This document shows, piece by piece, positions 25,395 through 33,779 of a DNA stretch of 64,000 nucleotides. The number at the start of each line of letters is the position of its first letter. Position 1 is the first letter of the stretch. Origin of the DNA: Alsobacter soli (lineage in GTDB: Bacteria > Pseudomonadota > Alphaproteobacteria > Rhizobiales > Beijerinckiaceae); contig NZ_PVZS01000004.1 of NCBI RefSeq assembly GCF_003004785.1, forward strand, positions 173,234 to 237,233. The letters run 5' to 3'. The translations under genes and the position numbers were made by a program. Under the pieces are notes generated by a model, which worked only from the letters and a program-made list of their open reading frames with translations, was not told where the DNA came from and searched no databases.

Positions 25395-26513
25395 ATGAAG
25401 CGACGCCTCGTCGTGACCCTCGTCTTCGTCCTGGCCATCGGCCTGTGCGCTGGACTGGTCTGGTTCAACTTCTTCCGCGACAAGATGATCGCGCAGTTCT
25501 TCGCCAACATGCAGCGGCCCGCCCAGACCGTGTCGTCGGCCGAGGCCAAGGCGACGACCTGGACGCCGGGCATCATGGCGATCGGCAGCGCCCGGGCCGT
25601 GAACGGCGTCGAGCTCGCGGTCGAGATGGGCGGCGTGGTCAAGGAGATCCGCTTCAAGGCCAACCAGCACTTCAACGAAGGCGACCTGGTGGTCCAGCTC
25701 GACGACTCGGTCGAGCGCGCCGACCTCGTGGACGCGCAGGCGGCCGTGAAGCTCAGCGAGGCGAACCTCGAGCGCTCGACGGCGCTGCGCCAGCGCGGCT
25801 TCGACACGCAGGCGGCCTTCGACCAGGTCACGGCCCAGCTGGCCACCGCGCGGTCGCGCCTGCAGCGCATCCAGGCGGTGATCGACCAGAAGGCCCTCAA
25901 GGCGCCCTTCAGCGGCACGATCGGCATTCCGCGCATCAACCCCGGCCAGTATCTCCAGGCGGGCGCCGTGGTGGCGACCTACCAGAACCTGCAGTCCATG
26001 AAGGTGGACTTCACGGTTCCCGAGCAGATGATCTCCAAGGTGAAGGTGGGCCAGCCCGTCCGGTTCGGGGTGACCGAAAACGACCTGTCCAAGGTGGGCA
26101 AGATCATCGGCATCGACCCGCGCGTCGACCCGCAGACGCGGCTCGTGTCCGTGCAGGCGCTGATCGACGACAACAAGGACGAGAGCATCATCCCCGGCCA
26201 GTTCCTGCGCGTGCGGATCGAGCTGCCGCAGGAGCCGAACATCGTGTCCGTGCCGCAGACGGCGGTGATCTCCAGCCTGTACGGCGACTACGTGTACACG
26301 ATCGAGGAGCAGAAGGCCGGCGAGAAGACCCAGCAGATCGTCAAGCAGGTGTTCGTCAAGGCCGGACGGCGCGAAGGCAAGATGGTGGAGATCGTCTCCG
26401 GCGTCGCGGCCGGCCAGAAGGTCGTGGCCTCCGGCCAGAACAAGCTGACGGCGGGCGCCCCGGTGCGGATCGACAACACGATCGACATCACCCAGCTGGC
26501 CTCCGGGCGGTAA
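25395..26513 (+). CDS. RND efflux periplasmic adaptor (membrane-fusion protein)
   Basis: 372 residues. An N-terminal membrane anchor (about residues 5-25, LVVTLVFVLAIGLCAGLVWF) precedes barrel-sandwich halves (VELAVEMGGVVKEIRFKANQHFNEGDLVVQLDD and LKAPFSGTIGIPRINPGQYLQAG). Between them is a short coiled-coil hairpin, followed by beta-barrel and membrane-proximal domains (PGQFLRVRIELP). There is no lipobox cysteine, so it is anchored by the uncleaved helix. It links the permease at 26524 to an outer-membrane channel; no TolC/OprM gene is adjacent. Ends 10 bp before the permease. Confidence 0.92.
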   Translation: MKRRLVVTLVFVLAIGLCAGLVWFNFFRDKMIAQFFANMQRPAQTVSSAEAKATTWTPGIMAIGSARAVNGVELAVEMGGVVKEIRFKANQHFNEGDLVVQLDDSVERADLVDAQAAVKLSEANLERSTALRQRGFDTQAAFDQVTAQLATARSRLQRIQAVIDQKALKAPFSGTIGIPRINPGQYLQAGAVVATYQNLQSMKVDFTVPEQMISKVKVGQPVRFGVTENDLSKVGKIIGIDPRVDPQTRLVSVQALIDDNKDESIIPGQFLRVRIELPQEPNIVSVPQTAVISSLYGDYVYTIEEQKAGEKTQQIVKQVFVKAGRREGKMVEIVSGVAAGQKVVASGQNKLTAGAPVRIDNTIDITQLASGR

Positions 26514-26523
26514 GGGGGCGGCC

Positions 26524-29500
26524 ATGAGTTTCACCGAACTCTTCATCCGCCGGCCCGTGCTGGCCATGGTGGTGAGCCTGATGATCCTGCTGCTCGGCGC
26601 ACAGGGTCTGATGAGCCTTCAGGTGCGGCAGTACCCGAAGATCGACGAGACCACGATCACCATCACGACCACCTACACGGGCGCGAGCGCGGACCTGATC
26701 CAGGGCTTCATTTCGACCCCCATCGCCAAGGCGGTGTCGAGCGCCGAAGGCGTGGACTACGTCACCACCCAGAGCCGGCTGGGCCTCAGCACGGTCTCGG
26801 TGCGCATGCGGCTGAACACGGACCCGAACGCGGCCCTCACCGAGGTCACCGCCAAGGTGCAGCAGGTGCGCGCGCAGCTGCCGACCGACGCCGAGGACCC
26901 CGTGGTCGTGAAGGGCACGGGCCAGACCTTCGCGCTGATGTACATCACGTTCGGCAGCTCCGAGATGAACCCGGAGCAGGTGTCGGAATTCCTGACCCGC
27001 GTGGTGCAGCCGCGCTTCGCCACCCTGGAGGGCGTCGGCTCCGCCGACATCCTGGGCGGGCGCGACTTCTCCATGCGCGTCTGGATCGACCCGATCAAGC
27101 TCGCGTCGCGCAACGCGACCGCGAGCGACGTGGTGGCCGCCATCCGGGCCAGCAACTTCCTGGCCGCGCCCGGCAAGACGCAGAACGAGTACGTCGCCTA
27201 CTCCATCGAGATGCAGACGACGCTGCAGACGCCCGAGACCTTCGGGGCGCTGCCGATCCGCACAAACGGGGACCAGGTGGTGCGCCTGCGCGACGTGGCG
27301 CGGGTGGAGCTCGGGCCGAAGAGCACCGACACCAAAGTGAGCTTCAACGGCCGGGAGGGCACCTTCATCGGCATCGTGCCGACGCCGGCCGCGAACCCGC
27401 TCTCAGTGGCCAAGCAGGTCACCAAGGAGATCGAGGACATCAAGCCGAACCTGCCCAAGGGCATGACGGCGGAGGTGGTCTACGACGCCTCGAACTTCAT
27501 CTCGGCGTCCATCGAGGAGGTGTTCAAGACCATCGCGGAAGCCGCGGCGATCGTCATCCTGGTGATCCTGCTGTTCCTGGGGTCGTTCCGCTCGGTGATC
27601 ATCCCGATCGTGACGATCCCGCTGTCGATGGTGGGCGTCTGCTTCGTCCTGTTCGTGCTGGACTACTCGATCAACCTGCTGACGCTGCTCGCCATGGTGC
27701 TGGCCATCGGCCTCGTGGTGGACGACGCGATCGTGGTGGTGGAGAACATCCACCGGCACATCGAGGAGGGGCTGAAGCCCATCGACGCCGCGATCGTGGG
27801 CATGAAGGAGATCTTCGGCCCGGTGGTGTCGATGACGATCACGCTCGCGGCCGTGTACGCGCCCATCGGGTTCACCCAGGGGCTGACGGGCACGCTGTTC
27901 CGGGAGTTCGCCTTCACGCTCGCGGGCGCTGTGGTGATCTCGGGCATCGTGGCGGTGACGCTGTCGCCCATGATGTCGTCGCGGCTCCTGAAGCCGCACG
28001 GCGGGCACGGCGGCTTCGCAGGCTTCGTGGACCGGACCTTCACCAAGCTTGAGAACTGGTACGGCCGGCGGCTCAAGGGCTCGCTGGACTACCGGCCCGT
28101 GACCTTCATCATCGCCATCGCGATGCTGGCGACGACCGGCTTCCTGTTCATGAAGACGCCCTCGGAGCTCGCGCCCGAGGAGGACCAGGGCGCGTTCCTG
28201 GGCCTGGTGAACACGCCCAAATACGCCACCTCCGACTACACCCAGCGCTTCGCCTCGGCGTTCCTGACGCCACCCAAGGACAAGATCCCGGAGATCGAGG
28301 ACACCTTCGCCATCGCCGGCACGGACGGCGGCGGCACGGGCTTCATCGGCTTCAAGCTGAAGCCCTGGAAGGAGCGCCCGCGCAAGGCGGCGCTGATCAA
28401 GCAGGACATCCAGAACCTGCTGGACGCGAACGCCGGCCTGCAGGCCTTCATCTTCTCGCCGCCGGCGCTGCCGGGGACGAGCGGCGGCCTGCCGATCCAG
28501 TACGCGCTGCGCACCATCGGGGACCCGTCCCAGGCCTATGAGGTCGCCGAGCAGGTGCGCCTCAAGGCCATGCAGTCCGGGCGCTTCATCGTGGTGCAGA
28601 ACTCGATGAGCTACGAGACGCCGCGCGCGCGCATCACGGTGGACCGCGACCGGGCGGCCACCCTCGGCGTTCCGATCAGCGAGATCGGCTCCACGCTCGG
28701 GGCGCTTGTGGGCGGCGGCACGATCTCCAAGTTCGACCGGGACAATCGCTCCTACGACGTGGTCAGCCAGGTGGCGCAGGAGGACCGGCTCAACCCCGAG
28801 CGGCTGGGCCAGTACTATGTGCGCGCGTCGAACGGGACCATGGTCCCGCTCTCGGCCGTGGTGAAGATCGAGACGGGGCCCTCGCCCGCCGCGATCGAGC
28901 AGTTCAACCAGCTGAACTCGGCCACGATCTCGGCGCTGCCGCTTCCGGGCGTCACGACCAGCGAGGGCCTCGCGACCCTGCGCTCCATCGCCGCCCAGGT
29001 GATGCCGCAGGGCTTCTACGAGGACTACGCCGGCCAGTCGCGCCTGGAGGTGCAGGAGGGCAGCTCGATCGGGCTCGCGTTCGGGCTCGCCATCATCGTC
29101 ATCTACCTGGTGCTGGCGGCGCAGTTCGAGAGCTTCCGCGACCCGTTCATCATCATGATGTCGGTGCCGCTGTCGATGTTCGGCGCTATCGCGTTCCTCA
29201 ACGCCGGTTTGGCGACGCTCAACATCTACACGGAGGTGGGGCTGATCACGCTGGTGGGACTCATCACCAAGCACGGCATCCTGATGGTGGAGTTCGCGAA
29301 CGAGCTGCAGGTGAAGCGCGGCTTGCCCGTGCGCGAGGCCATCCAGGAGGCCGCCAAGGTGCGCCTGCGGCCGATCCTGATGACCACGGCCGCCATGGTG
29401 CTGGGCGTCGTGCCGCTGCTCACCGCCAGCGGCGCGGGCGCGGCGGCCCGCTTCTCCATGGGGCTGGTGATCGCGTCCGGCATGTCGATCGGAACGATCT

Positions 29501-29613
29501 TCACGCTCTTCGTGGTGCCGATGTTCTACACCCTCATCGCCCGCGACCGCCGGGCGGAGGCGCCCGCGAAGGCCGCCGAGACGCCGCACCGGCCGGCGCT
29601 GGCCGCGGAGTAG
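26524..29613 (+). CDS. RND multidrug efflux permease (HAE1 family)
   Basis: 1029 residues, full length for AcrB/MexB relatives. TM1 (LAMVVSLMILLLGAQGL) is followed by the first periplasmic porter loop. The proton-relay aspartates are in TM4 (AIGLVVDDAIVVVENIHRHIEEG). A second six-helix bundle starts near residue 520 after the second half-repeat (VTFIIAIAMLATTGFLF). GxxxGxxxGxP-like segments are not needed here because the HAE1 layout is complete. It forms a tripartite pump with the adaptor upstream. Substrates are undeterminable, and the pump is probably repressed by the TetR protein at 24645. Followed by a strong terminator. Confidence 0.94.
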   Translation: MSFTELFIRRPVLAMVVSLMILLLGAQGLMSLQVRQYPKIDETTITITTTYTGASADLIQGFISTPIAKAVSSAEGVDYVTTQSRLGLSTVSVRMRLNTDPNAALTEVTAKVQQVRAQLPTDAEDPVVVKGTGQTFALMYITFGSSEMNPEQVSEFLTRVVQPRFATLEGVGSADILGGRDFSMRVWIDPIKLASRNATASDVVAAIRASNFLAAPGKTQNEYVAYSIEMQTTLQTPETFGALPIRTNGDQVVRLRDVARVELGPKSTDTKVSFNGREGTFIGIVPTPAANPLSVAKQVTKEIEDIKPNLPKGMTAEVVYDASNFISASIEEVFKTIAEAAAIVILVILLFLGSFRSVIIPIVTIPLSMVGVCFVLFVLDYSINLLTLLAMVLAIGLVVDDAIVVVENIHRHIEEGLKPIDAAIVGMKEIFGPVVSMTITLAAVYAPIGFTQGLTGTLFREFAFTLAGAVVISGIVAVTLSPMMSSRLLKPHGGHGGFAGFVDRTFTKLENWYGRRLKGSLDYRPVTFIIAIAMLATTGFLFMKTPSELAPEEDQGAFLGLVNTPKYATSDYTQRFASAFLTPPKDKIPEIEDTFAIAGTDGGGTGFIGFKLKPWKERPRKAALIKQDIQNLLDANAGLQAFIFSPPALPGTSGGLPIQYALRTIGDPSQAYEVAEQVRLKAMQSGRFIVVQNSMSYETPRARITVDRDRAATLGVPISEIGSTLGALVGGGTISKFDRDNRSYDVVSQVAQEDRLNPERLGQYYVRASNGTMVPLSAVVKIETGPSPAAIEQFNQLNSATISALPLPGVTTSEGLATLRSIAAQVMPQGFYEDYAGQSRLEVQEGSSIGLAFGLAIIVIYLVLAAQFESFRDPFIIMMSVPLSMFGAIAFLNAGLATLNIYTEVGLITLVGLITKHGILMVEFANELQVKRGLPVREAIQEAAKVRLRPILMTTAAMVLGVVPLLTASGAGAAARFSMGLVIASGMSIGTIFTLFVVPMFYTLIARDRRAEAPAKAAETPHRPALAAE

Positions 29614-29638
29614 GCTGCGCGGAGGGAGGATTGGAGAA

Positions 29639-29672
29639 GGGCCGGCCGCGCGGGAGCCGGCCCTTTTTCTTT
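29639..29672 (+). terminator. Rho-independent terminator of the RND operon
   Basis: GGGCCGGC (29639-29646) and GCCGGCCC (29656-29663) form a perfect 8-bp GC stem with a 9-nt loop, followed immediately by TTTTTCTTT. It lies 26 bp after the permease stop. Confidence 0.9.
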
Positions 29673-29694
29673 GCGGTCTGCCTGGATTGTCGCC

Positions 29695-31164
29695 CTACGC
29701 CCGGCGGCCCTCACCCCGGCCCCTCTCCCGCACGGCGGGAGAGGGAGGAGCGGCGCGGTCGGGCAGCGTGATGCGGAAGACGGCTCCGGGGCCCTCGGTG
29801 GCGAGTTCGACCGAGCCCTCGTGCAGGCCCGCCAACTCGGCCGCGATGGCGAGGCCGAGCCCCGTCCCGCCGGGCCGCCCGGAGCCGGCGAAAGCCTGGA
29901 ACAGCTTGTCCCGCGCCTTGGCGGGCACGCCCGGGCCGTTGTCCGCCACCTCGATCATCACCAACCCGCGCTCCCGGACGGCCCGGATGGTCACCCGGCC
30001 GTCGGGCTGGCCGTGCAGCGCCTGGACGGCGTTGCGGGCGAGGTTGAGCAGCATGCGCGACAGCTGCTCGCGGTCGGCGTGAACCGCCAGACCCGGCGGC
30101 ACGGCGTTGTCGAAGCCGAGGCCGCCGCCGTCGCCCAGGCCGAGCAGCTCGGCGGTTTCCTGGGCCAGGTCGCGCAGGTCGACGGGCTCGGGGCTGGGGT
30201 TGCGCTCGGCGGCGCGGCCATAGGCCAGGGTCGATTGGCAAAAGCCGATGGCGCGGTCCAGGGTCGCGATCAACCGGGGCGCGAGGCGCTGCGCGGCCGG
30301 GTCGCTCAGAGCGCTGAGGCGGTCGGAGAACAGCTGCGCGGCGGACAGCAGGTTGCGCAGGTCGTGATTGATCTTGCTGACGGCCAGGCCGAGCGCCGCC
30401 AGGTGCTTCTTCTGGCGCAACTCGTCCGCGAGGCTCGCCTGCATCTTGGCGAGCGCGCGTTCGGCGACCCCGATCTCGTCCGACCGCCCGGATGGCTGCA
30501 CGATGCGACCGGCGCGCTCGGGCTCCTGCTGGAAAGCCACGATGCTCGAGGTCAGCCGGCGCACCGGGCGCACGATGAGGCGAAGCAGTGTGGCATAGAC
30601 CAGAATGGCCGTGATGCCCGAGATCACAAGGGACAGCACCAGGATCCGGCCGGAGAAGGCGAGCATCGCCTGGCGCAGGGGCGTCTCGTCCAGGACGATC
30701 TCGACGAACTCCACGTCGCCCATGCCGGCGCCGACCACGCGGATGAAGCGCGGCTCCGTCGCCAGAAGGGTCGAGAAGGCGCCGCGGATCATGGTGGCGT
30801 AGTCGCTCGTGCGCAGGTCCACGTCGAGCGCCACGGCGGGCGGCATGTCGGAGGCCGCCAGGAGCCGGCGCGCCCCGCCGGAGCGCACGGCCACCGACAC
30901 GGCGCCGACCTGCTGCAGCAGGCTCATGCTGAGCGGCAGGGGCACGGCCCCGGCGGGAGCGGCGTCGAGCACCAGCGCGGCGATCTGGGCCGCGCCGATG
31001 CGGTCGTTCAGCCAGTTGCGGCGGAAGTTGGCGACGGACGGGACGTAGATGAGCACCTCGGCCAGCATCACGAACAGCACGGTCAGCACGAGCAGCCGCT
31101 CGGAAAGCCCGGGTCGAAGCCGGGCCCTGCGCGATGCGGCCTTCTCGTGCTGGCGCTGGATCAT
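29695..31164 (-). CDS. Orphan membrane sensor histidine kinase
   Basis: 489 residues from the ATG at 31164. TM1 is at about 24-43, a periplasmic sensor region at 45-170, TM2 at about 172-196, then a HAMP linker (LIVRPVRRLTSSIVAF). The phosphoacceptor His267 is in SKINHDLRNLLSA, followed by the ATPase N box (NLARNAVQAL), G1 (DNGPGVP) and G2 (GTGLGLAIAAE). No response-regulator gene is adjacent, so its partner is elsewhere. The last codons (about 16 residues, Arg/Gly/Pro-rich) are encoded by an intergenic repeat of family D, which also supplies the stop codon. Confidence 0.88.
   Translation of the reverse strand: MIQRQHEKAASRRARLRPGLSERLLVLTVLFVMLAEVLIYVPSVANFRRNWLNDRIGAAQIAALVLDAAPAGAVPLPLSMSLLQQVGAVSVAVRSGGARRLLAASDMPPAVALDVDLRTSDYATMIRGAFSTLLATEPRFIRVVGAGMGDVEFVEIVLDETPLRQAMLAFSGRILVLSLVISGITAILVYATLLRLIVRPVRRLTSSIVAFQQEPERAGRIVQPSGRSDEIGVAERALAKMQASLADELRQKKHLAALGLAVSKINHDLRNLLSAAQLFSDRLSALSDPAAQRLAPRLIATLDRAIGFCQSTLAYGRAAERNPSPEPVDLRDLAQETAELLGLGDGGGLGFDNAVPPGLAVHADREQLSRMLLNLARNAVQALHGQPDGRVTIRAVRERGLVMIEVADNGPGVPAKARDKLFQAFAGSGRPGGTGLGLAIAAELAGLHEGSVELATEGPGAVFRITLPDRAAPPSPAVRERGRGEGRRA
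29708..29752. repeat. Family D repeat overlapping the 3' end of the histidine kinase gene
   Basis: CCTCACCCCGGCCCCTCTCCCGC and the mirrored GCGGGAGAGGGAG surround a short centre, as in the intergenic copies near 20686 and 46573-46612. Here the unit lies inside the kinase reading frame. Confidence 0.65.
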
Positions 31165-31314
31165 GGCGCCCGACCAGTCCCCACTGGCATGGAACTCGCC
31201 TCCCCTGCCCCTGCGAGCGGACAGGGTACGCACAACCTTAGGTTTTGGATCGTGACGAAAGCCTGACCTTTCGCGCCTGACCTGGCGCAGGATGCTCGCC
31301 CGGCGCGGCCGTTC

Positions 31315-32742
31315 TCAGCCAAGACGGCGCAGCAGGGCCACCGCGCGGCGCAGCCATGGGCTGCGGGCGCGGGGCGCGTCAAAGGACGCCGCCGCGCGCT
31401 GGCCGATCTCGGAGAACGTCGGATAAGGCACGACGAGATCGCGGAGATCGGCAACGGAGAGGCCCTTTTTCACCGCCAGGGTCCAGGTCGTGATCAACTC
31501 GTCCGCCCGGGCCCCGACGATGGACGCGCCGAGGATGACGCCCGACTTGTCCGTGATGACTTTGATCTCGCCCTCGGTCAAGCGTTCGGCCCGGGCGCGA
31601 TCGCTTTCGGCATAGGGCCAGCGGAGGATGCGGACGGCTCGGCGCGTTTCGAGCGCCTGGGCCTCGCTCAGGCCGACCGTGGCGAGGGCGGGGGACGTCC
31701 GCACCGCCAGCGGGAGGGCCCTCGTCTCCACCCTGGCGGGCCAGCGGAACAGGGCGTTGCGGATCACCACGGCCGCATGATGGGCGGCCACATGGGCGCA
31801 GCGGTCGCCCGCATGGGGGCCGCCGGCGCAGTCGCCGATCGCGAAGACGCGCTTGTTGGCCGTGCGCAGGCGGCGATCGACCAGGATGCCGGAGGCGTCC
31901 GCCTCGACGCCCGCCTTGTCGAGATCCAGCCCCTCCGTAACGACGCGGCGGCCGGCCGCGACCAGCAGGTGCGAGCCCGTCAGGACCTCGCCTGTCTGAA
32001 GCTCCACCCGCACGCCGTCCGGGCCGCCGGAGACGCCGCGCGCCGGAGCGATTTCGCGGATGTCGACGCCTTCGCGCCGCAAGGCTGCGGCCAGGGCTGC
32101 GACGAGTTCAGGGTCGAAGCGCTCGAGGATGCGGCCAGGGGCCGCCACGGCCACCTCGGAGCCCAGCCGCCGCAGCGCCTGGGCCAGCTCGACCGCAACC
32201 GGCTCGCCGCCGAGCACGATCAGGCGCTCCGGGCGGGCCGGCAGATCGGAGACGGCTTCCGGCGTGAGAAAGGGCGTGTCGGCGAGGCCGGGGAGATCCG
32301 GCGCGGCCGGCGATGAGCCGACGGCCAGGACGAAGCGGCGCGGCTGGATCGTGTGATCGCCCAGCAACGCCGTGAGCGGGCTGACGAAGCGCGGCTCGCC
32401 GCGCAGGACGCGCACGCCCAGGGCGCGGCAGCGCGCTTCCGAAAGATCGCCGGCGGCCGCGCCGACAACGTGCTCGGCGTGTGTCCGGACGCGCGGCCAG
32501 TCCACACGCGGCTTGGCGGCCGCGATCCCGAACGGCGTGGCCCGCCGGAACGCTTCCGCGGCCTCGGCCGAGGCGCGCAAGGCCAGCGCGGCGACTGCGC
32601 CGCCCACGAGCGCTCCTCCCATGCGGGCGTGTTCGACAAGAACGACCGAGGCGCCCAGGGCGGCGGCCGTGGACGCGACCGACAGGCCGGCGACCCCGGC
32701 CCCGATGACGCAGAGGTCCGGCTTCAGAACGTCGTCGGCCAT
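31315..32742 (-). CDS. Lipoamide-dehydrogenase/mercuric-reductase-like flavoprotein lacking the redox disulfide
   Basis: 475 residues. The FAD Rossmann motif (CVIGAGVAGLSVAS, residues 11-24), the second NAD(P) motif (LIVLGGEPVAVELAQALRRLG), the FAD-binding GDCAGG segment and the dimerisation domain are all present. Where the family has GGTCxxxGCxPSK this protein reads GGALVGGAVAALA: the redox-active cysteines become Leu45 and Val50. The C-terminal HPT(L)SE motif reads PYPTFSE, a form common in the mercuric-reductase-like group. It should bind FAD and NAD(P) but cannot perform dithiol chemistry. Alternative upstream start at 32781. Single gene; substrate unknown. Confidence 0.85.
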   Translation of the reverse strand: MADDVLKPDLCVIGAGVAGLSVASTAAALGASVVLVEHARMGGALVGGAVAALALRASAEAAEAFRRATPFGIAAAKPRVDWPRVRTHAEHVVGAAAGDLSEARCRALGVRVLRGEPRFVSPLTALLGDHTIQPRRFVLAVGSSPAAPDLPGLADTPFLTPEAVSDLPARPERLIVLGGEPVAVELAQALRRLGSEVAVAAPGRILERFDPELVAALAAALRREGVDIREIAPARGVSGGPDGVRVELQTGEVLTGSHLLVAAGRRVVTEGLDLDKAGVEADASGILVDRRLRTANKRVFAIGDCAGGPHAGDRCAHVAAHHAAVVIRNALFRWPARVETRALPLAVRTSPALATVGLSEAQALETRRAVRILRWPYAESDRARAERLTEGEIKVITDKSGVILGASIVGARADELITTWTLAVKKGLSVADLRDLVVPYPTFSEIGQRAAASFDAPRARSPWLRRAVALLRRLG

Positions 32743-33121
32743 GGAAATCGCTTCCGAGAAACTGCCTTCGGCTGCACGCATGCGCCCGCATGCAGGCCGA
32801 AGCGGCGTGGCCCCGCATGAGGGTTCGATTCCCGAAAGCCGTCAACCCGTGCGAGCATGCTGCGGGTCGCGCATCTGCGCGGCCTGGATACGCCCGGCGG
32901 GCCTCGGCCGGGCCGCCCCGACAGCCGTCCACCGCCGACGCGCCCGGGGCCATGCGGCGCGTTGACTTTCAGGCAGCCATCCGCCATAAGCCCGCGAGCT
33001 TTCGAGCGTCACCACACATGTCGGAAGACGGATCCGGCGGAAGACCGCCGGACAGATCGTTTCGACGCCAGACTGACAGGCCCGGGCCCTCTTCAGGGAT
33101 GGGCCGGAACGGAGAACACCC
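32743..33121. other. Intergenic region upstream of rpmH
   Basis: 379 bp between the divergent flavoprotein gene and rpmH. The only signals recognised are the rpmH promoter at 32962-32990 and the GGAG at 33111-33114. No gene, repeat family or hairpin terminator was seen. This position, upstream of rpmH, is where dnaA or oriC lies in many other bacteria; no DnaA-box cluster was noticed. Confidence 0.5.
32962..32990 (+). promoter_or_regulatory. Promoter of the rpmH-rnpA-yidC operon
   Basis: TTGACT at 32962-32967 and CATAAG at 32985-32990 are separated by 17 bp. The -35 element is near consensus and the -10 is of the weak alphaproteobacterial type. The predicted leader is about 125 nt. Confidence 0.6.
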
Positions 33122-33256
33122 GTGAAGCGGACCTATCAACCCAGCAAGCTGGTGCGCAAGCGCCGCCACGGCTTCCGCGCCCGCATGGCCACCAAGGGCG
33201 GCGCGAAGGTCATCGCCGCTCGCCGCGCCCGCGGCCGCAAGCGCCTCTCGGCCTGA
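33122..33256 (+). CDS. rpmH: 50S ribosomal protein L34
   Basis: 44 residues starting at a GTG with GGAG 7 nt upstream. The sequence is unmistakable L34: [20 protein letters not shown], then [19 protein letters not shown] near the C-terminus. A short basic protein of the large ribosomal subunit. First gene of the conserved rpmH-rnpA-yidC block. Confidence 0.97.
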   Translation: MKRTYQPSKLVRKRRHGFRARMATKGGAKVIAARRARGRKRLSA

Positions 33257-33281
33257 GCGGGAGCGCGCGAGCGCGCCCGCC

Positions 33282-33779
33282 ATGACCGAGACCTCGCAGG
33301 ACCGGAGCCTTCCGGGACGACTGACGAGGCGCGCGGATTATCTCGCCGCCGCCAAGGGGCGACGGTTCCATACGCCGAGACTGACGTTGCAGGGGATCGA
33401 GCGCGCGCCGGAGGCCGGCGACGGCGCCGGTCCCCGTTTCGGTCTGACGGTGAGCCGCAAAGTGGGCACCGCCACGGAGCGCAACCGCGTGCGGCGACGG
33501 CTGCGCGCGGCGCTTCTGCGCTTGGCCGAGGACCGCCCCGACGCGCTCGCCGGCAAGGACCGACACGATTTCGTGGTGGTGGCCCGCCGCGACATCCTGT
33601 CGGCTCAATTTCCGACTCTGATCACTGATATCGCCGACGCCGTCGCAGGCCTGGACAGGCCGCGCGGCAAAGGCCCGCGCCGCCCCGACGCGCGGCGCCA
33701 CGCCGAACCCCGGCAAGACACGCGCGCAGCCGACGCGCCGCCCCCGCTTCCGAGAGATCCGCAGAGCCATGCAGGATAA
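33282..33779 (+). CDS. rnpA: Ribonuclease P protein component
   Basis: 165 residues. The RNase P protein fold is recognised by FGLTVSRKVGTATERNRVRRRLR, which contains the RNR motif that binds the catalytic RNA, and by DFVVVARRDIL. The C-terminal 45 residues are a Pro/Arg-rich extension common in alphaproteobacteria. It assists tRNA 5' maturation with the RNA subunit, whose gene is not in the window. Lies 25 bp after rpmH and overlaps yidC by 11 bp, so it is operonic. Confidence 0.95.
   Translation: MTETSQDRSLPGRLTRRADYLAAAKGRRFHTPRLTLQGIERAPEAGDGAGPRFGLTVSRKVGTATERNRVRRRLRAALLRLAEDRPDALAGKDRHDFVVVARRDILSAQFPTLITDIADAVAGLDRPRGKGPRRPDARRHAEPRQDTRAADAPPPLPRDPQSHAG

Noticed and set aside
32743-33121. 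Replication origin upstream of rpmH
   Set aside because: No dnaA gene and no cluster of DnaA boxes was recognised; rhizobial origins are usually near hemE/parAB instead.
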